From: Xenorhabdus griffiniae
GTDB lineage: Bacteria > Pseudomonadota > Gammaproteobacteria > Enterobacterales > Enterobacteriaceae
Length of the DNA: 64,000 bases
NCBI RefSeq assembly: GCF_037265215.1
Contig: NZ_CP147737.1
Coordinates: 3,132,001 to 3,196,000, forward strand
Reading direction: 5' to 3'
How positions within the stretch are numbered: the first letter of the stretch is position 1; each line of letters opens with the position of its first letter. The notes under the pieces are model-generated. The model worked only from the letters and a program-made list of their open reading frames with translations, did not search any database and was not told where the DNA came from. Shown piece by piece: positions 41,569-52,653 of the stretch. The position numbers and the translations under genes were made by a program.

Positions 41569-43263
41569 TTATTTCGCATCAGTCACTGGCAGGTTTAACA
41601 TTGGCAAGTTTAGCCCTTGCTCTTTCGCACACTGGATAGCCAATTCATAGCCCGCATCAGCATGACGCATAACTCCCGTTGCCGGATCATTGTGTAATAC
41701 ACGGGCAATGCGTTCAGCCGCTTCATCCGTTCCATCACAAACAATGACCATGCCGGAATGTTGAGAGAATCCCATACCAACGCCCCCACCATGATGCAAA
41801 GAAACCCACGTCGCACCACTGGCTGTATTAAGTAAAGCATTCAGCAATGGCCAGTCAGAAACAGCGTCGGAACCATCTTGCATGGATTCAGTTTCACGAT
41901 TAGGGCTGGCGACAGAGCCAGAATCCAAATGATCACGGCCAATCACGATTGGGGCGGAAAGTTCCCCACGGCGAACCATTTCATTGAATGCTAATCCTAA
42001 TTTGGCGCGATCGCCCAATCCCACCCAACAGATACGCGCAGGCAAGCCCTGGAAACTGATGCGCTCTCTTGCCATATCTAACCAACGGTGTAAATGGTCA
42101 TCATTCGGCAGCAACGCTTTTACCTTGGCATCAGTTTTATAAATATCTTCAGGATCACCGGAAAGCGCCGCCCAACGGAAAGGTCCGATACCGCGACAGA
42201 ACAGAGGACGAATGTAAGCGGGAACAAATCCAGGAAAATCAAAGGCGTGCTCAACACCTACCTCTTTCGCCATTTGGCGGATATTATTGCCATAATCAAA
42301 AGTAGGTATACCCTGTTTCTGGAAAGCCAGCATAGCTTCAACATGTGCGGCCATTGACGCTTTTGCCGCTTGGATCACCACTTCTGGCTCACTTTCAGCA
42401 CGGCGGCAATATGCTTCCCATGTCCAGCCAGCCGGTAAGTAACCATGTAATGGATCATGGGCGCTGGTTTGGTCTGTCACCATATCAGGATGCACACCAC
42501 GGCGTACCAGCTCAGGTAAAATCTCTGAAGCATTACCACACAATGCTATCGAAATTGCTTTACCTTCCTGGGTATAACGTTCAATACGCGCCAAAGCATC
42601 ATCCAGATCAACGGCCTGTTCATCCACATATTTAGTACGCAGACGAAAGTCAATGCGGCTTTGTTGGCACTCTATGGTTAATGAAGAGGCACCGGCCAAT
42701 GTCGCAGCCAGTGGCTGTGCTCCGCCCATTCCCCCCAAACCCGCTGTCAGTATCCAACGTCCGGTCAAATTGCCGTTGTAGTGTTGGCGGCCTGCTTCGA
42801 CAAAAGTTTCGTAAGTTCCCTGAACAATGCCCTGGCTTCCGATGTAAATCCAACTACCGGCGGTCATCTGGCCATACATAGCCAGCCCTTTGGCATCCAG
42901 TTCGTTAAAATGTTCCCATGTCGCCCAGTGTGGCACCAAGTTCGAGTTGGCAATTAATACACGCGGGGCATTTTCATGTGTTTTAAACACCCCCACAGGT
43001 TTTCCTGATTGCACCAACAGGGTTTCGTCATTTTCCAGATCCTTTAAGGTTTCAACGATTTTTTCATAGCATTCCCAGTTTCTGGCTGCACGACCAATTC
43101 CACCATACACCACCAATTCACAGGGATTTTCCGCCACATCGGGATCAAGGTTATTCATGAGCATACGAAGTGGTGCTTCGGTTAGCCAACTTTTTGCTGT
43201 GAGTTGTGTCCCTCTGGGAGCACGAATGGTTACGTTGCTGAATTTATTATTTTGCGTCGTCAC
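41569..43263 (-). CDS. hutU: Urocanate hydratase HutU
   Basis: A 564-residue NAD-dependent urocanase that hydrates urocanate to imidazolonepropionate, the second step of histidine breakdown. The NAD-binding glycine-rich segment [21 protein letters not shown] and the C-terminal [15 protein letters not shown] are present. Translation begins with GTG at 43263, with AGGAAA upstream. It is the first gene of hutUHT, about 45 bases downstream of a HutC-like operator. Confidence 0.97.
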   Translation of the reverse strand: MTTQNNKFSNVTIRAPRGTQLTAKSWLTEAPLRMLMNNLDPDVAENPCELVVYGGIGRAARNWECYEKIVETLKDLENDETLLVQSGKPVGVFKTHENAPRVLIANSNLVPHWATWEHFNELDAKGLAMYGQMTAGSWIYIGSQGIVQGTYETFVEAGRQHYNGNLTGRWILTAGLGGMGGAQPLAATLAGASSLTIECQQSRIDFRLRTKYVDEQAVDLDDALARIERYTQEGKAISIALCGNASEILPELVRRGVHPDMVTDQTSAHDPLHGYLPAGWTWEAYCRRAESEPEVVIQAAKASMAAHVEAMLAFQKQGIPTFDYGNNIRQMAKEVGVEHAFDFPGFVPAYIRPLFCRGIGPFRWAALSGDPEDIYKTDAKVKALLPNDDHLHRWLDMARERISFQGLPARICWVGLGDRAKLGLAFNEMVRRGELSAPIVIGRDHLDSGSVASPNRETESMQDGSDAVSDWPLLNALLNTASGATWVSLHHGGGVGMGFSQHSGMVIVCDGTDEAAERIARVLHNDPATGVMRHADAGYELAIQCAKEQGLNLPMLNLPVTDAK

Positions 43264-43308
43264 GGTTTTTTCCTATCTCATCGTTGTGAATTTTGTTAAT
43301 TGTATAGT

Positions 43309-43318
43309 TGTATATACA
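43309..43318. promoter_or_regulatory. Putative HutC operator upstream of hutU
   Basis: TGTATATACA is a perfect palindrome inside GTTGTATATACAT; the same 13-mer occurs upstream of hutI at 46624-46636. HutC proteins bind TGTA/TACA-type palindromes, so this is the likely operator of hutUHT. Confidence 0.72.
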
Positions 43319-43494
43319 TGTACATTCAATAGGCAAAAATGTGACAGAGATAAAGTTAATAATGCGGTAAAAATATTTTTTTGATTAAAATCAAAAAGAT
43401 GATATTGATTTATTTCGTGATAAGCAGGGGGATATTTTTGCTGGTTTTGTGTTTAACATCACATTGATTTTACATTATTGTTACAACGATGAAT

Positions 43495-43532
43495 AAAAAA
43501 CCTCTTCGACTCAACGGAAAAAGAGGTTTTTT
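43495..43532. terminator. Bidirectional terminator after hutC
   Basis: A 12 bp perfect stem, AAAAAACCTCTT with AAGAGGTTTTTT, and a 14-base loop, 35 bases after the hutC stop. It insulates hutIGC from the hutUHT promoter. The rest of the 303-base gap holds the hutU promoter and operator and nothing else recognisable. Confidence 0.9.
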
Positions 43533-43566
43533 GCCGCTTAACTTTTTGTAGCTCCATATAGGAGAA

Positions 43567-44298
43567 CTATGAACTAAAACGCCCTTTCAATTTATATCGA
43601 TACCCAGGAAACAATAACCTGGCACTGGAAACAATAAATTCTTTCGACCAGGTTCGCCGGCTGATTAACAAACAAGGCGTATTTGCCTCAATTTGTAATA
43701 ACCGACAAGAGAGGGCATCTCCCGCCACGGCTTCGACGATATGCTCCCCTTCGGTCAATGGCGCTACCTGGGATAAATAATCATGGGCCGTTTGCTGACG
43801 AAAATCTTGCCGCAAATACTCTGGTGCCGCCTGAACATTGACAAAGCGATCTTCAATCTGCACAGGGACATCATTTTCATAATGTACAATGATGGAATGG
43901 TAGAGCGGCGCACCTACTGCAATACTGAATTCCGCAGCCTGCGTCATGTTAGCCTTCACTTCAGCAAGTTTCAGCACCTTGCAACTATGCCGGTTAGAGC
44001 GAGAAGCAATTTCATCGGCAATACTATGAATTTCAAATAACGCCGATTGTCCTTTCGGCTCAGAGACAAACGAACCCACACCTTGCAAACGGAATAGAAA
44101 ACCTTCTGCTGTTAGCTCCCTCAATGCCCGGTTAGCCGTCATGCGACTACAGTTAAATTGCCTGACCAATTCCGCTTCCGAAGGGATCCGATCATACGGT
44201 TTCCACTCCCCCGTATAAATCTTTTCAATAATCACTTGTTTGACTCTTGCATACAAAGGCACTGGTTTGGCATATGTATCTGGTAAATCGTCTGTCAC
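43567..44298 (-). CDS. hutC: GntR-family histidine utilisation repressor HutC
   Basis: A 243-residue regulator of the HutC subfamily: an N-terminal winged helix (about 15-80, PSEAELVRQFNCSRMTANRALREL) and a C-terminal UTRA ligand domain (about 95-240, ending ARLLFPGYRYKLKGRF) that binds urocanate. It begins with GTG at 44298. As third gene of hutIGC it should repress its own operon and hutUHT. Confidence 0.95.
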   Translation of the reverse strand: MTDDLPDTYAKPVPLYARVKQVIIEKIYTGEWKPYDRIPSEAELVRQFNCSRMTANRALRELTAEGFLFRLQGVGSFVSEPKGQSALFEIHSIADEIASRSNRHSCKVLKLAEVKANMTQAAEFSIAVGAPLYHSIIVHYENDVPVQIEDRFVNVQAAPEYLRQDFRQQTAHDYLSQVAPLTEGEHIVEAVAGDALSCRLLQIEANTPCLLISRRTWSKEFIVSSARLLFPGYRYKLKGRFSS

Positions 44299-44334
44299 TG
44301 TCCCTTCCTTCTCGCTTTTTATTCGTTCACCAAC

Positions 44335-45294
44335 CTATTTATTCCACCAATGCACCAACTGCCATGCAAGGCGAGCCGCCGCTTTCCCCCCCATTCCCTG
44401 GATATCATATAAAGGGTTAAGCTCAACTAAATCTACGGCTTGCAATTTTTTGCTCTGACAGATGAGTTGAACCAATGGCAATAAACGCTCCAGCGGAACA
44501 CCCAATGCCGCAGGCGCAGAAACGGCCGGCATTTGCCAAATTGGCAGCACATCCAAGTCGATGGTCATATAAATGATATCAACCTGATTAATTATATCTT
44601 GTAATTGCTGCTGTACCCTATCCAACATGGATTCAACGCAGTGGGTATCCCAAATAATGGTGACATCAAGATGGTTAGCTTCATCCAGTAATGCCTGGGT
44701 ATTTGATGCCAAGCTGGCGCCAACGCAACTGTAATTAAATGGGCGCTGGTGTTGCTGGCAGTAATGCGCAAGTTGCCGAAATGGGGTTCCTGATGTAGGC
44801 TGCGGCGAATTTCTCAGATCCAAGTGGGCATCAAAATTGATGATACCGACACGCTGCTCTGAAAACGCACGGTAAATTCCCATCCCATGAGCAAAAGCCG
44901 TTTCATGCCCACCACCAAAAATCAGCGTCTTCATATTATTCTGCTGGCATTCATAGACAGCATCACTGAGTGCCTGCTGTGCTTCACTTAATTCACCAGA
45001 ATTAGCACGAATATTCCCCAAATCCACCAATCTATCGTGACCATCATAACTCGCCAGGTTTGCCAACGATTGGCGCAAATATTCTGGTCCCAATTTCGCT
45101 CCCGGGCGGCCCTGATTCAATTTAACACCTTCATCACATTCAAATCCCAATAGCGCAATGTGGTGAAGAAATTCGGCTGGAGAGAAACTGGTTGGCTGTT
45201 TTATTGTCTGGAATAACCGTAACGCGTTATTGGCTTCAGCAAGATCATTGCGCCCTTGCCAAATGTTTTCGGATGTTGGATGCCATAAATTCAT
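44335..45294 (-). CDS. hutG: Formimidoylglutamase HutG
   Basis: A 319-residue enzyme of the arginase/agmatinase fold that cleaves formiminoglutamate to glutamate and formamide. The Mn-binding motifs are FGGGHETAFAHG, INFDAHLDLR and MTIDLDVLP. The start at 45294 (MNLWHPTSENIWQGR) has GAGGG 7 bases upstream and lies 19 bases after hutI; the longer frame would overlap hutI. Together with hutH, hutU and hutI it completes the histidine-to-glutamate pathway. Confidence 0.95.
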   Translation of the reverse strand: MNLWHPTSENIWQGRNDLAEANNALRLFQTIKQPTSFSPAEFLHHIALLGFECDEGVKLNQGRPGAKLGPEYLRQSLANLASYDGHDRLVDLGNIRANSGELSEAQQALSDAVYECQQNNMKTLIFGGGHETAFAHGMGIYRAFSEQRVGIINFDAHLDLRNSPQPTSGTPFRQLAHYCQQHQRPFNYSCVGASLASNTQALLDEANHLDVTIIWDTHCVESMLDRVQQQLQDIINQVDIIYMTIDLDVLPIWQMPAVSAPAALGVPLERLLPLVQLICQSKKLQAVDLVELNPLYDIQGMGGKAAARLAWQLVHWWNK

Positions 45295-45313
45295 ATTTTT
45301 TCCCTCACCACCA

Positions 45314-46582
45314 TTAATTAAAGCCATTTAAATCATTACGATGCGTAATTTCGCCATGATAAATACGATAAACCAACGGGTTATGTCCCAGTTCGTATAA
45401 AATATCAACGGGGTTTCGGGCATCCCAAACAATAAAGTCTGCCGTAAAACCTGCGGCTAATTGACCGTGACTACCCGCTCGTCCCAGTGCCTGAGCTGCA
45501 TGAATAGTCACGCCTTGCCAAGCTTCTTCTGGCGTCAAACCAAATTGTACGCAAGCCATATTCATAATCAGGCGCAAGGAAGCAAAAGGACTCGTACCAG
45601 GATTAAAATCGGTTGAAATAGCCATTGGAACACCGTATTGGCGCAATAATGCAATGGGTGGACGTTGAGTTTCTCGTAGGAAGTAAAATGCCCCCGGCAG
45701 TAATACTGCCACTGTTCCACTACGGCTGATAGCCCCAATACCCTTTTCATCCAAATGCTCAATATGATCAACGGATAAACCCTGATATTCAGCAACCAGC
45801 TCACTGCCTCCTAAATTGGAAAGTTGCTCAACATGACCTTTTACGGGAATATTCAAACGTTTTGCTGTTGCAAAAAGGCGTTTAGTCTGATTTAAAGTGA
45901 AACCAACGGTTTCACAAAATACATCAACAGCTTCGAATAACTGTTTTTGCCAGAGAGTAGGCAAGATGGAGTCACAAACTAAATCAATATAGCCATCAGG
46001 ATCATGTTTATATTCAGGTGGGACGGCATGGGCAGAAAGTAATGTCGGGCTAATTTCGATGGGATTTTTTTGTGCCAATGCCCGCACAACCTTTAACTGT
46101 TTTTCTTCATTTATCAGATCTAGCCCATAACCTGATTTCATCTCAATTGTTGTCACCCCTTCAGCCATCAACGCATTGAGACGTTTCTGGGATACGCTTT
46201 CTAACTGTTGAGCGGAACTGTTACGGGTGGCATTAACGGTAGAATTGATCCCTCCCCCTTTAGCACTAATTTCTTCATAAGAAACCCCATTCAAGCGCTG
46301 TTCCCACTCAGAGGCTCTATTGCCACCAAAAACTAAGTGAGTGTGGCAATCGATTAAGCCTGGTGTAATTAAGCGCTGTTCTGCGTCAATGACCTTACAT
46401 TGGTTGGCTGGTACGCTATCTGTCGGTAATATCGCTAAGATTTTTTCATCCCGCACAATAAGGTCATGCTGTTCTAACATGCCGTAATGGCTTTCACCAT
46501 CAACGTTCTTAATTGCAGGATCCATCGTAGCAAGTTTGGCATTGCGCCATATGACATCAGTGTCTCTCAGTTCAATCGACAT
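45314..46582 (-). CDS. hutI: Imidazolonepropionase HutI
   Basis: A 422-residue amidohydrolase that opens imidazolone-5-propionate to formiminoglutamate. The metal site HTH occurs in [15 protein letters not shown], with later conserved [27 protein letters not shown] and [11 protein letters not shown]. First gene of hutIGC, with a palindromic operator about 43 bases upstream and smrB divergent. Confidence 0.96.
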   Translation of the reverse strand: MSIELRDTDVIWRNAKLATMDPAIKNVDGESHYGMLEQHDLIVRDEKILAILPTDSVPANQCKVIDAEQRLITPGLIDCHTHLVFGGNRASEWEQRLNGVSYEEISAKGGGINSTVNATRNSSAQQLESVSQKRLNALMAEGVTTIEMKSGYGLDLINEEKQLKVVRALAQKNPIEISPTLLSAHAVPPEYKHDPDGYIDLVCDSILPTLWQKQLFEAVDVFCETVGFTLNQTKRLFATAKRLNIPVKGHVEQLSNLGGSELVAEYQGLSVDHIEHLDEKGIGAISRSGTVAVLLPGAFYFLRETQRPPIALLRQYGVPMAISTDFNPGTSPFASLRLIMNMACVQFGLTPEEAWQGVTIHAAQALGRAGSHGQLAAGFTADFIVWDARNPVDILYELGHNPLVYRIYHGEITHRNDLNGFN

Positions 46583-46625
46583 TGTACTATCCTGTTATCT
46601 TTCTTGTTTGTATCAGAACTCATGT

Positions 46626-46635
46626 TGTATATACA
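46626..46635. promoter_or_regulatory. Putative HutC operator upstream of hutI
   Basis: TGTATATACA inside GTTGTATATACAT, identical to the element before hutU at 43307-43319. It lies in the 182-base hutI-smrB divergent region. Confidence 0.72.
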
Positions 46636-46764
46636 TTTATTTTATAACCAAACATAATTGTCAAATCATTTTGTGAACAATTTGTTACTTAAAATGATAA
46701 CTGTCAGGAAAAATCACAAAAAATCATGTACACTTGCCAAAAGCAGTGAGTAAATGAATGTGTA

Positions 46765-47307
46765 ATGAAGAAGAAATATCAACTAAACTCAGAAGACATC
46801 AGTCTATTCAGAACGTCTGTTACAGGAACCCGTCGTATTGCACAAGATACGGTTTCCCATCCCCCGAAAAGAAAAAAAATTAACGCTGTTGCCCCTGAAC
46901 GCTTGATGCAGGAGCAAGCTGATGCCAGTTACTATTTTTCCGATGAATTCCAGCCAAATTTGGAAATGGAAGGCCCGACTCGTTACATTCGGGAAGGCGC
47001 CAGCCATTATGAATTAAAGAAATTGCGGCGGGGAGATTATTCCCCTGAACTTTTTCTGGATTTACATGGGCTAACTCAGTTGCAGGCCAAACAAGAAATT
47101 GGGGCATTAATCGCTGCCTGTCGTCGCGAACACGTCTATTGTGCCTGTGTTATGCATGGACACGGTAAACATATTCTCAAACAACAAGCCCCGCTATGGC
47201 TTGCCCAACATCCTGATATTATTGCCTTCCATCAAGCGCCCAAAGCGTGGGGAGGGAACGCTGCGTTACTCATTTTGGTAGAGATGGATGAGTTTACGCA
47301 GCGCTAA
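46765..47307 (+). CDS. smrB: Ribosome rescue endonuclease SmrB
   Basis: A 180-residue protein with a basic N-terminal extension and a C-terminal Smr domain (about 95-175) carrying LDLHGL and [10 protein letters not shown], the nuclease/RNA-binding motifs. SmrB cuts mRNA at collided ribosomes. In E. coli (yfcN) it sits directly beside prmB; here the hut block separates them. Confidence 0.93.
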   Translation: MKKKYQLNSEDISLFRTSVTGTRRIAQDTVSHPPKRKKINAVAPERLMQEQADASYYFSDEFQPNLEMEGPTRYIREGASHYELKKLRRGDYSPELFLDLHGLTQLQAKQEIGALIAACRREHVYCACVMHGHGKHILKQQAPLWLAQHPDIIAFHQAPKAWGGNAALLILVEMDEFTQR

Positions 47308-47318
47308 TTTGGTCTTTA

Positions 47319-47481
47319 TATACCAATCGCCTTTCAAGATGCATCTTATATCTCCCGCTACGCGGGGAGATATAAACAATCATATTGATTTACAAGCTGC
47401 AATTTACAACATGCTATGAAACCTGATTTCTCCCCGCAAAGCGAGGAGAAATCACACGCATCTTGAAGTCAGATTGGTATA
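47319..47481. repeat. Palindromic intergenic element, copy H (double)
   Basis: A composite of two elements fused head to tail: ends TATACCAATC (47319) and GATTGGTATA (47472), with two separate GC-rich hairpins inside (around 47352-47374 and 47427-47452). It fills the gap between the converging smrB and sixA. Confidence 0.85.
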
Positions 47482-47515
47482 TTTAATTAAATTGTCTAAT
47501 GGTTAAGGTGGTTGG

Positions 47516-47998
47516 TCAGAATTTCTCCGCTAATTGTGCAGGAGATGTTTGCCATAACAGACACCCTTTTTCTGTTTGGTGATCCAACTCGACACATGCA
47601 ATGCCGGATGTAGCAAACATCGGCGGCGTTTGCCCAGGACAAAGCTCAGAAACCAAATAACCGACTAACGGTAAATGGGAAACCACCAATACAGATTTGT
47701 GTCCTTGTGTTGACAAGACGTGTAAATAGCTAGCAACCAACGCAACATCACCCGATGGCGTTAACTCAGCCAATAACTCTTCATTATCAGGAAGCGCCAA
47801 ATTTTCTCGCACCACCTTTAATGTTTGTCCTGCACGAATATAAGGACTGACCAAAATACAATCAATATCAGGCGTTTGTTGTGAAAGCCAATCTGCCATC
47901 TTCTGTGATTCTTGCCACCCTCTAGGTGTCAGCTCCCGTGCTGCATCACTGATTGCATCCAAAGCAGCATCACCGTGACGCATAATAAAAACGTACAT
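47516..47998 (-). CDS. sixA: Phosphohistidine phosphatase SixA
   Basis: A 160-residue histidine-phosphatase-fold protein with the RHG motif at residues 7-9 (MYVFIMRHGDAALDA), where His8 is phosphorylated, and SHLPLVGYL near the C-terminus. The start at 47998 is chosen by family length; the frame extends 24 codons upstream. SixA removes phosphate from histidine on phosphocarrier proteins such as NPr. The 350-base gap upstream (47999-48348) holds the presumed sixA promoter and the fadJ terminator, nothing else recognisable. Confidence 0.94.
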   Translation of the reverse strand: MYVFIMRHGDAALDAISDAARELTPRGWQESQKMADWLSQQTPDIDCILVSPYIRAGQTLKVVRENLALPDNEELLAELTPSGDVALVASYLHVLSTQGHKSVLVVSHLPLVGYLVSELCPGQTPPMFATSGIACVELDHQTEKGCLLWQTSPAQLAEKF

Positions 47999-48293
47999 AA
48001 TCCACCGTTTAGTTAATTGCAAACCGATCTCAAAATACCCTATACACTCGTATTTCTTGAGATAAGCCATTGGTTATACGGCATTAAAACGTAAGCTCAA
48101 AAGCAATTATCAAGCTAATATTTGATATATGCCCTATGGATTTCCGAAGGATATAAAAACGTTTCAGTTAGGGCCAATCTGCATTCTGCCCTAAAACAAA
48201 GGTAAATAAAATGGCTAAAAAAAATCAATATATCTCTTGTTATTTCGTGGACTCTTTTTAGATAAAAAATACGAATAAGGATTTAATTGCCAT

Positions 48294-48322
48294 AAAAAAT
48301 CGACTCTTAATTAAAAGAGCCG
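48294..48322 (-). terminator. Terminator of fadIJ
   Basis: On the minus strand CGGCTCTT pairs with AAGAGTCG (one G-T pair) around a 6-base loop, followed by ATTTTTTATG, 27 bases after the fadJ stop. Confidence 0.8.
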
Positions 48323-48348
48323 ATCGGGTTATTTAAATAAAATTCAAG

Positions 48349-50505
48349 TTATGCGTGAAATTTCTTTTTCTGTTCAGCCATCTGGACTAAACGCTCACAG
48401 GGCGCAAACCTTTCGCCATATTGCGCCTCCAGACGACGTAAAATTTCTACAACTTTATCACTGCCAAGCTTATCAATATAACGGAATGGCCCTCCCAGGA
48501 ATGGCGGGAATCCGATGCCAAATACAGCACCAATATCACCATCACGCGGGCTTCTGATAATCCCCTCATCCAGACAGCGCACAGCTTCATTCAGCATGAG
48601 CATCACACAACGCTGGGCAATGTCAGCCGGCAACATTTTTATCGCTGGTTTGATCTTTAATAAGGAATAAATCGAAGCATCCACTTCTTTGGCTTTTTTT
48701 CTGCCCGTATACAAATAGAAGCCGCGGCCATTCTTCTTGCCTTTTCGGTCATCCTGCAAAATTGCAGATAAAATCTCTGGTGCTTCAAATCGACTGCCTA
48801 ATTCTTCTACTAAAATAGGGATGATTTTAGTCCCCACATCTATGCCAACTTCATCCAGTAGATTGATAGGACCAACAGGAAAACCAAAATTCAGCAAAGC
48901 ATTATCAATATGTTCAATCGGCTCACCTTCCAATAAACAATAACCCGCCTCATTAATGTAAGGTGTCAGAATCCGGTTTACATAAAAACCCGCTTTATCA
49001 CCGACAACAATCGCTGTTTTTCCCTGTTTCTTGGCTAACGCTACAGCAGTTGCGATCGTTTTTTCACTTGTTCCCTCATGTGGAATAACTTCCACCAGCG
49101 GCATTTTATCTACAGGACTGAAATAGTGAAGACCGATCACCTGCTCTGGCCGAGTCGCAGCTTCAGCAATCTTATGGATTGGCAATGAAGAAGTGTTAGA
49201 CGCAAAAATGGTTTCAGGTTTTGTATTCTCTTCAATCTCTGTAACCATTTTGCGTTTTAAGACTAAATCTTCAAATACCGCTTCAACAACAATATCAGCT
49301 TGCTTAAACCCACTGTAATCGGTCGTTCCTGTCAATAGAGACATTTGACGAGAACGCTCACTTGATTTCAAACGACGCTGTTTTACCCGCTTAGAAAGGA
49401 GATCCCATGTATATTTCAAAGCCTGATTAATACCCTTTTCATTAATATCTTTAATGCGGGCAGGCAAATTTCCTCGCGTCACGGTTACATTGGCAATGCC
49501 GCCCCCCATCAGGCCGCCTCCCAAAATCCCCACCTGTCTGATTTCAGCGGGCTGTTCTGAAGAGCCAGTTTCATTCTTCAACGTGGTAGAAGCAAAAAAC
49601 AGGCTCCGCAATGCTTCTGATTCTTGCGTCATCGCCAGCTCACCAAATGCCTTGGCTTCAAGCTGAAAGCCTTTCTCTGAGCCTTTTTCCAAACCGGCAC
49701 GAATCACATTGATGATTTTTTCTGGGGCGGGATAATGGCCGCGAGTTTTTTCTCGCGTTTTTTTATGAACCATCTGGAATAACAACGGCCTGCCTAACGC
49801 ACTTGCCAGCATACGCTGCGACCATGCCAATGGCTTACGTTTCACGATGCCTTTTTTAACATATTGCACAGCAACATCTAATAAGATATCTAAAGGAACT
49901 GCGTCATCTACAACACCCAACCGTAGCGCCTGTTTTGCCTTGAGCTGACGGCCTGTCAATATAATGTCCAAAGCAGCACTGACACCAATCAAGCGAGGTA
50001 ATCTCTGCGTTCCACCTGAGCCGGGCAATAACCCAAGCTGAACTTCTGGCAAACCAAGACGGGTTTTTTCATCCAAAGAACAGATACGCGCATGGCAAGC
50101 CAATGCTAACTCCAGACCACCACCTAAGCACGCACCATGAATCGCTGCCACAACAGGCAAAGAATAATTGGCAATCTGCGCAAACAGTTTTTGACCTTTT
50201 TCAGCTAATGCTGACGCTTCTTCCTGGGTTTGGCAGTTAGCTATCATGCTAATATCCGCACCAGCAATGAAAGTATCCGGCTTGCCGGACACAATAACCA
50301 ACCCTTTCAAGCCTGAAACTTGTTGCGCTTTTTCAAACATGATCAGGAACTGCTCGACAAATTCAGCTTTCAGGGTGTTGACTTTCTCTCCTGGGACATC
50401 AATGGTGATAATTCCCACCTTGTCGTCCCTGACAGAAAAACGGAATACCGATTGCTCCGGTTGCATTGTTGCTGACATAACCGTTTCTTTTTCAGCCTGA
50501 GCCAT
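48349..50505 (-). CDS. fadJ: Fatty acid oxidation complex alpha subunit FadJ
   Basis: A 718-residue fusion of enoyl-CoA hydratase (N-terminal, [38 protein letters not shown]) and 3-hydroxyacyl-CoA dehydrogenase (NAD loop [13 protein letters not shown], then [22 protein letters not shown]), the anaerobic beta-oxidation alpha subunit. The start at 50505 is preceded by GGAGGT and shares one base with the fadI stop, so the two are translationally coupled; the frame extends 16 codons further. Confidence 0.96.
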   Translation of the reverse strand: MAQAEKETVMSATMQPEQSVFRFSVRDDKVGIITIDVPGEKVNTLKAEFVEQFLIMFEKAQQVSGLKGLVIVSGKPDTFIAGADISMIANCQTQEEASALAEKGQKLFAQIANYSLPVVAAIHGACLGGGLELALACHARICSLDEKTRLGLPEVQLGLLPGSGGTQRLPRLIGVSAALDIILTGRQLKAKQALRLGVVDDAVPLDILLDVAVQYVKKGIVKRKPLAWSQRMLASALGRPLLFQMVHKKTREKTRGHYPAPEKIINVIRAGLEKGSEKGFQLEAKAFGELAMTQESEALRSLFFASTTLKNETGSSEQPAEIRQVGILGGGLMGGGIANVTVTRGNLPARIKDINEKGINQALKYTWDLLSKRVKQRRLKSSERSRQMSLLTGTTDYSGFKQADIVVEAVFEDLVLKRKMVTEIEENTKPETIFASNTSSLPIHKIAEAATRPEQVIGLHYFSPVDKMPLVEVIPHEGTSEKTIATAVALAKKQGKTAIVVGDKAGFYVNRILTPYINEAGYCLLEGEPIEHIDNALLNFGFPVGPINLLDEVGIDVGTKIIPILVEELGSRFEAPEILSAILQDDRKGKKNGRGFYLYTGRKKAKEVDASIYSLLKIKPAIKMLPADIAQRCVMLMLNEAVRCLDEGIIRSPRDGDIGAVFGIGFPPFLGGPFRYIDKLGSDKVVEILRRLEAQYGERFAPCERLVQMAEQKKKFHA

Positions 50506-51815
50506 TATTCTACCTCCAATACCATTGCTGCACCCAAACCACCAGCGGCACAAGCTGTCGTTAATCCAAAACCACCCCCACGGCGACGCAATTCATTCAA
50601 CGTTTGGGTCACCATTCTGGCGCCTGTCGCCGCGAAGGGGTGCCCATAAGCAATTGATCCGCCTAACACATTGAATTTATCCATATCCACTTCACCAATT
50701 GCCTGAGTACGTCCCAACTTTTCACGGGCAAATTTCTCACTGGCAAACATTTTTAAATTCGTTAATGTTTGGGCAGCAAATGCTTCATGCATGTCGATAA
50801 TGGTCAATTCATTGAGAGTGATACCCGCACGCTCAAGCGCCAACGGGGTTGCATAGGACGGCCCCAGTAACATGTCCTGCCAAACATCAATGGCAGAAAA
50901 TGCATAGCTACGTAAATACCCCAATGGAACCATACCAAGCTCTTTGGCAACGGATTCACGCATTAACATCACTGCTGCGGCACCGTCCGTCAGTGGTGTG
51001 CTGTTTGCCGCGGTGACTGTGCCATGTTTTCGATCAAAGGCCGGACGCAATTTGGCATAAGAAGCTAAGGTTGAGTTTTTTCTGATATTGTTATCTTCTG
51101 CCAATGTCTTGCGGTATGGCGGGAAATAGGCCGATATGATTTCCTCTTGCAAAAGCCCTTGCTCCCAGGCTTTGGCGGCCAGTACATGCGAGCGGTGCGC
51201 AAGCTCATCCTGATCTTCGCGGCTGATATGATACGTTTTTGCCATCTGCTCAGCGGTATCTCCCATTCTCAACCCTGTGGAATACTCTGCAACAGCAGGG
51301 GATACAGGCAATAAATCACGTAATTTCAATCGACTGAGTAATTTTAATCGTTGGGTGAGACTTTTGGCTTTGTTCAAGTCAACTAACGTACGCGCCAATG
51401 ACTTCGTCACTCCGATAGGTAAAACGGATGAGGAATCCGCACCTCCCGCGATCCCTATATTGACTACGCCTGCCATAATACTTTCAGCCACGTTTGCAAT
51501 TGCCTGAAAACTCGTCGCACAGGCACGGGAAACACTATAGGCATCAGTATTCACACTTAAGCCTGCCCCCAAAACAATTTCCCTTGCAATATTTGGCGCT
51601 TCCGGCATTTGAACAACTTGCCCAAAAACCAATTGGTCGATCTTCTCAGGCGACAAACCGCTCCTAATGACCAGCTCGCTTACAACAGCCTTTCCCAAGT
51701 CAACAGCCGGAATACCGTGGTAGAAAGTTGCCTGTTTCGCAAAAGGAATGCGCAACCCGCTGACAATAGCAACACGTTCCTTTTGCGATGTCACTTTTGT
51801 TGAAGAATGACCCAT
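50505..51815 (-). CDS. fadI: Acetyl-CoA acyltransferase FadI
   Basis: A 436-residue thiolase equal in length to E. coli FadI. The nucleophilic Cys is in [11 protein letters not shown]; the C-terminal [19 protein letters not shown] and [11 protein letters not shown] supply the catalytic His and the second Cys. It cleaves 3-ketoacyl-CoA in the FadIJ complex. First gene of fadIJ, with a FadR-like box 63 bases upstream. Confidence 0.97.
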   Translation of the reverse strand: MGHSSTKVTSQKERVAIVSGLRIPFAKQATFYHGIPAVDLGKAVVSELVIRSGLSPEKIDQLVFGQVVQMPEAPNIAREIVLGAGLSVNTDAYSVSRACATSFQAIANVAESIMAGVVNIGIAGGADSSSVLPIGVTKSLARTLVDLNKAKSLTQRLKLLSRLKLRDLLPVSPAVAEYSTGLRMGDTAEQMAKTYHISREDQDELAHRSHVLAAKAWEQGLLQEEIISAYFPPYRKTLAEDNNIRKNSTLASYAKLRPAFDRKHGTVTAANSTPLTDGAAAVMLMRESVAKELGMVPLGYLRSYAFSAIDVWQDMLLGPSYATPLALERAGITLNELTIIDMHEAFAAQTLTNLKMFASEKFAREKLGRTQAIGEVDMDKFNVLGGSIAYGHPFAATGARMVTQTLNELRRRGGGFGLTTACAAGGLGAAMVLEVE

Positions 51816-51877
51816 AGCAACTCCTAATTATTATTAACTAAATCAATTGATTGATTAAAAATATTTACTCACCTCAT

Positions 51878-51894
51878 AAGAGGTCAGACCTGAT
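51878..51894 (-). promoter_or_regulatory. FadR-like operator upstream of fadI
   Basis: On the minus strand ATCAGGTCTGACCTCTT matches the FadR consensus ANCTGGTCNGACNTGTT at all but two fixed positions. Located for repression of fadIJ in the absence of long-chain acyl-CoA. Confidence 0.7.
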
Positions 51895-52107
51895 GATGCA
51901 TTGTTAACGCAATGTTGGAAAATAGCAAATAGGAATAAATCAAAAATGAGAACAAACTCAACTTTAAACTATTTATAATTTATACAACTTAAATGGAGAA
52001 TAAGCGAAAGGAGTACAAAGAAAAGGCAATGATTTACAATCTATTACAAGCGATTTTCCCACTGTTTGGCATGACAAAACAATGAGAAAACCGTTGTTCA
52101 GAGTGAA

Positions 52108-52404
52108 TTAACGCAAGCCTAACTGAAAGATGAGGGCTTCCGCTTGGCAGCTAAAGGTAAAGTCCACCGATAATTGCATCCCACCGTTAACCGCTTCGAT
52201 ACTATGGCGTATAATACAGGGATCAGATTCCACTGATTTTGCCTTCTTAATTAACGTATTAAGCATAATTTCTGCGTCTTGTTCACTCGCAAAAATACAC
52301 TGATAAGAAGCGGTGCAGTCTTCATTATCAATAACGGTTCCCACATCAACACAACAGCAAGCTGCCGTTTCTTCGGCATTACAGCGGTTAATCGCATCAG
52401 ACAT
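52108..52404 (-). CDS. yfcZ: YfcZ/YiiS family protein
   Basis: A 98-residue small protein matching E. coli YfcZ, with the cysteine cluster ACCCVDVGT, NEDCTASY and a C-terminal FTFSCQAEALIFQLGLR. Function unknown; it sits between fadI and fadL as in E. coli. GGAGAAATTAA precedes the ATG. The 359-base divergent gap to fadL (52405-52763) contains a FadR-like site. Confidence 0.92.
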   Translation of the reverse strand: MSDAINRCNAEETAACCCVDVGTVIDNEDCTASYQCIFASEQDAEIMLNTLIKKAKSVESDPCIIRHSIEAVNGGMQLSVDFTFSCQAEALIFQLGLR

Positions 52405-52653
52405 TTAATTTCTCCGGCTAAAAAACTTGCTGATAATTCTACGTTTTCCTGACTGCCAATAACCAGCATTTGCACTGTTTGACGCCATTTATCTCACTAT
52501 TTATTGATCTGACCACGTCAACAAAAACCCGTTTACACTTCATTAACGGAAGTTGTCTATTTTTTGTTAAGCAAGTCCCAATTTGAGAATCATTTTAGTT
52601 ATATTTAGAAAACATTCTTGCAACATATTCTAGTATCAAGCCTATACTTCGTG

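Noticed and set aside
8485..47481. Repeated palindromes as a CRISPR array
   Set aside because: Copies are kilobases apart, vary in length and are not separated by regular spacers.
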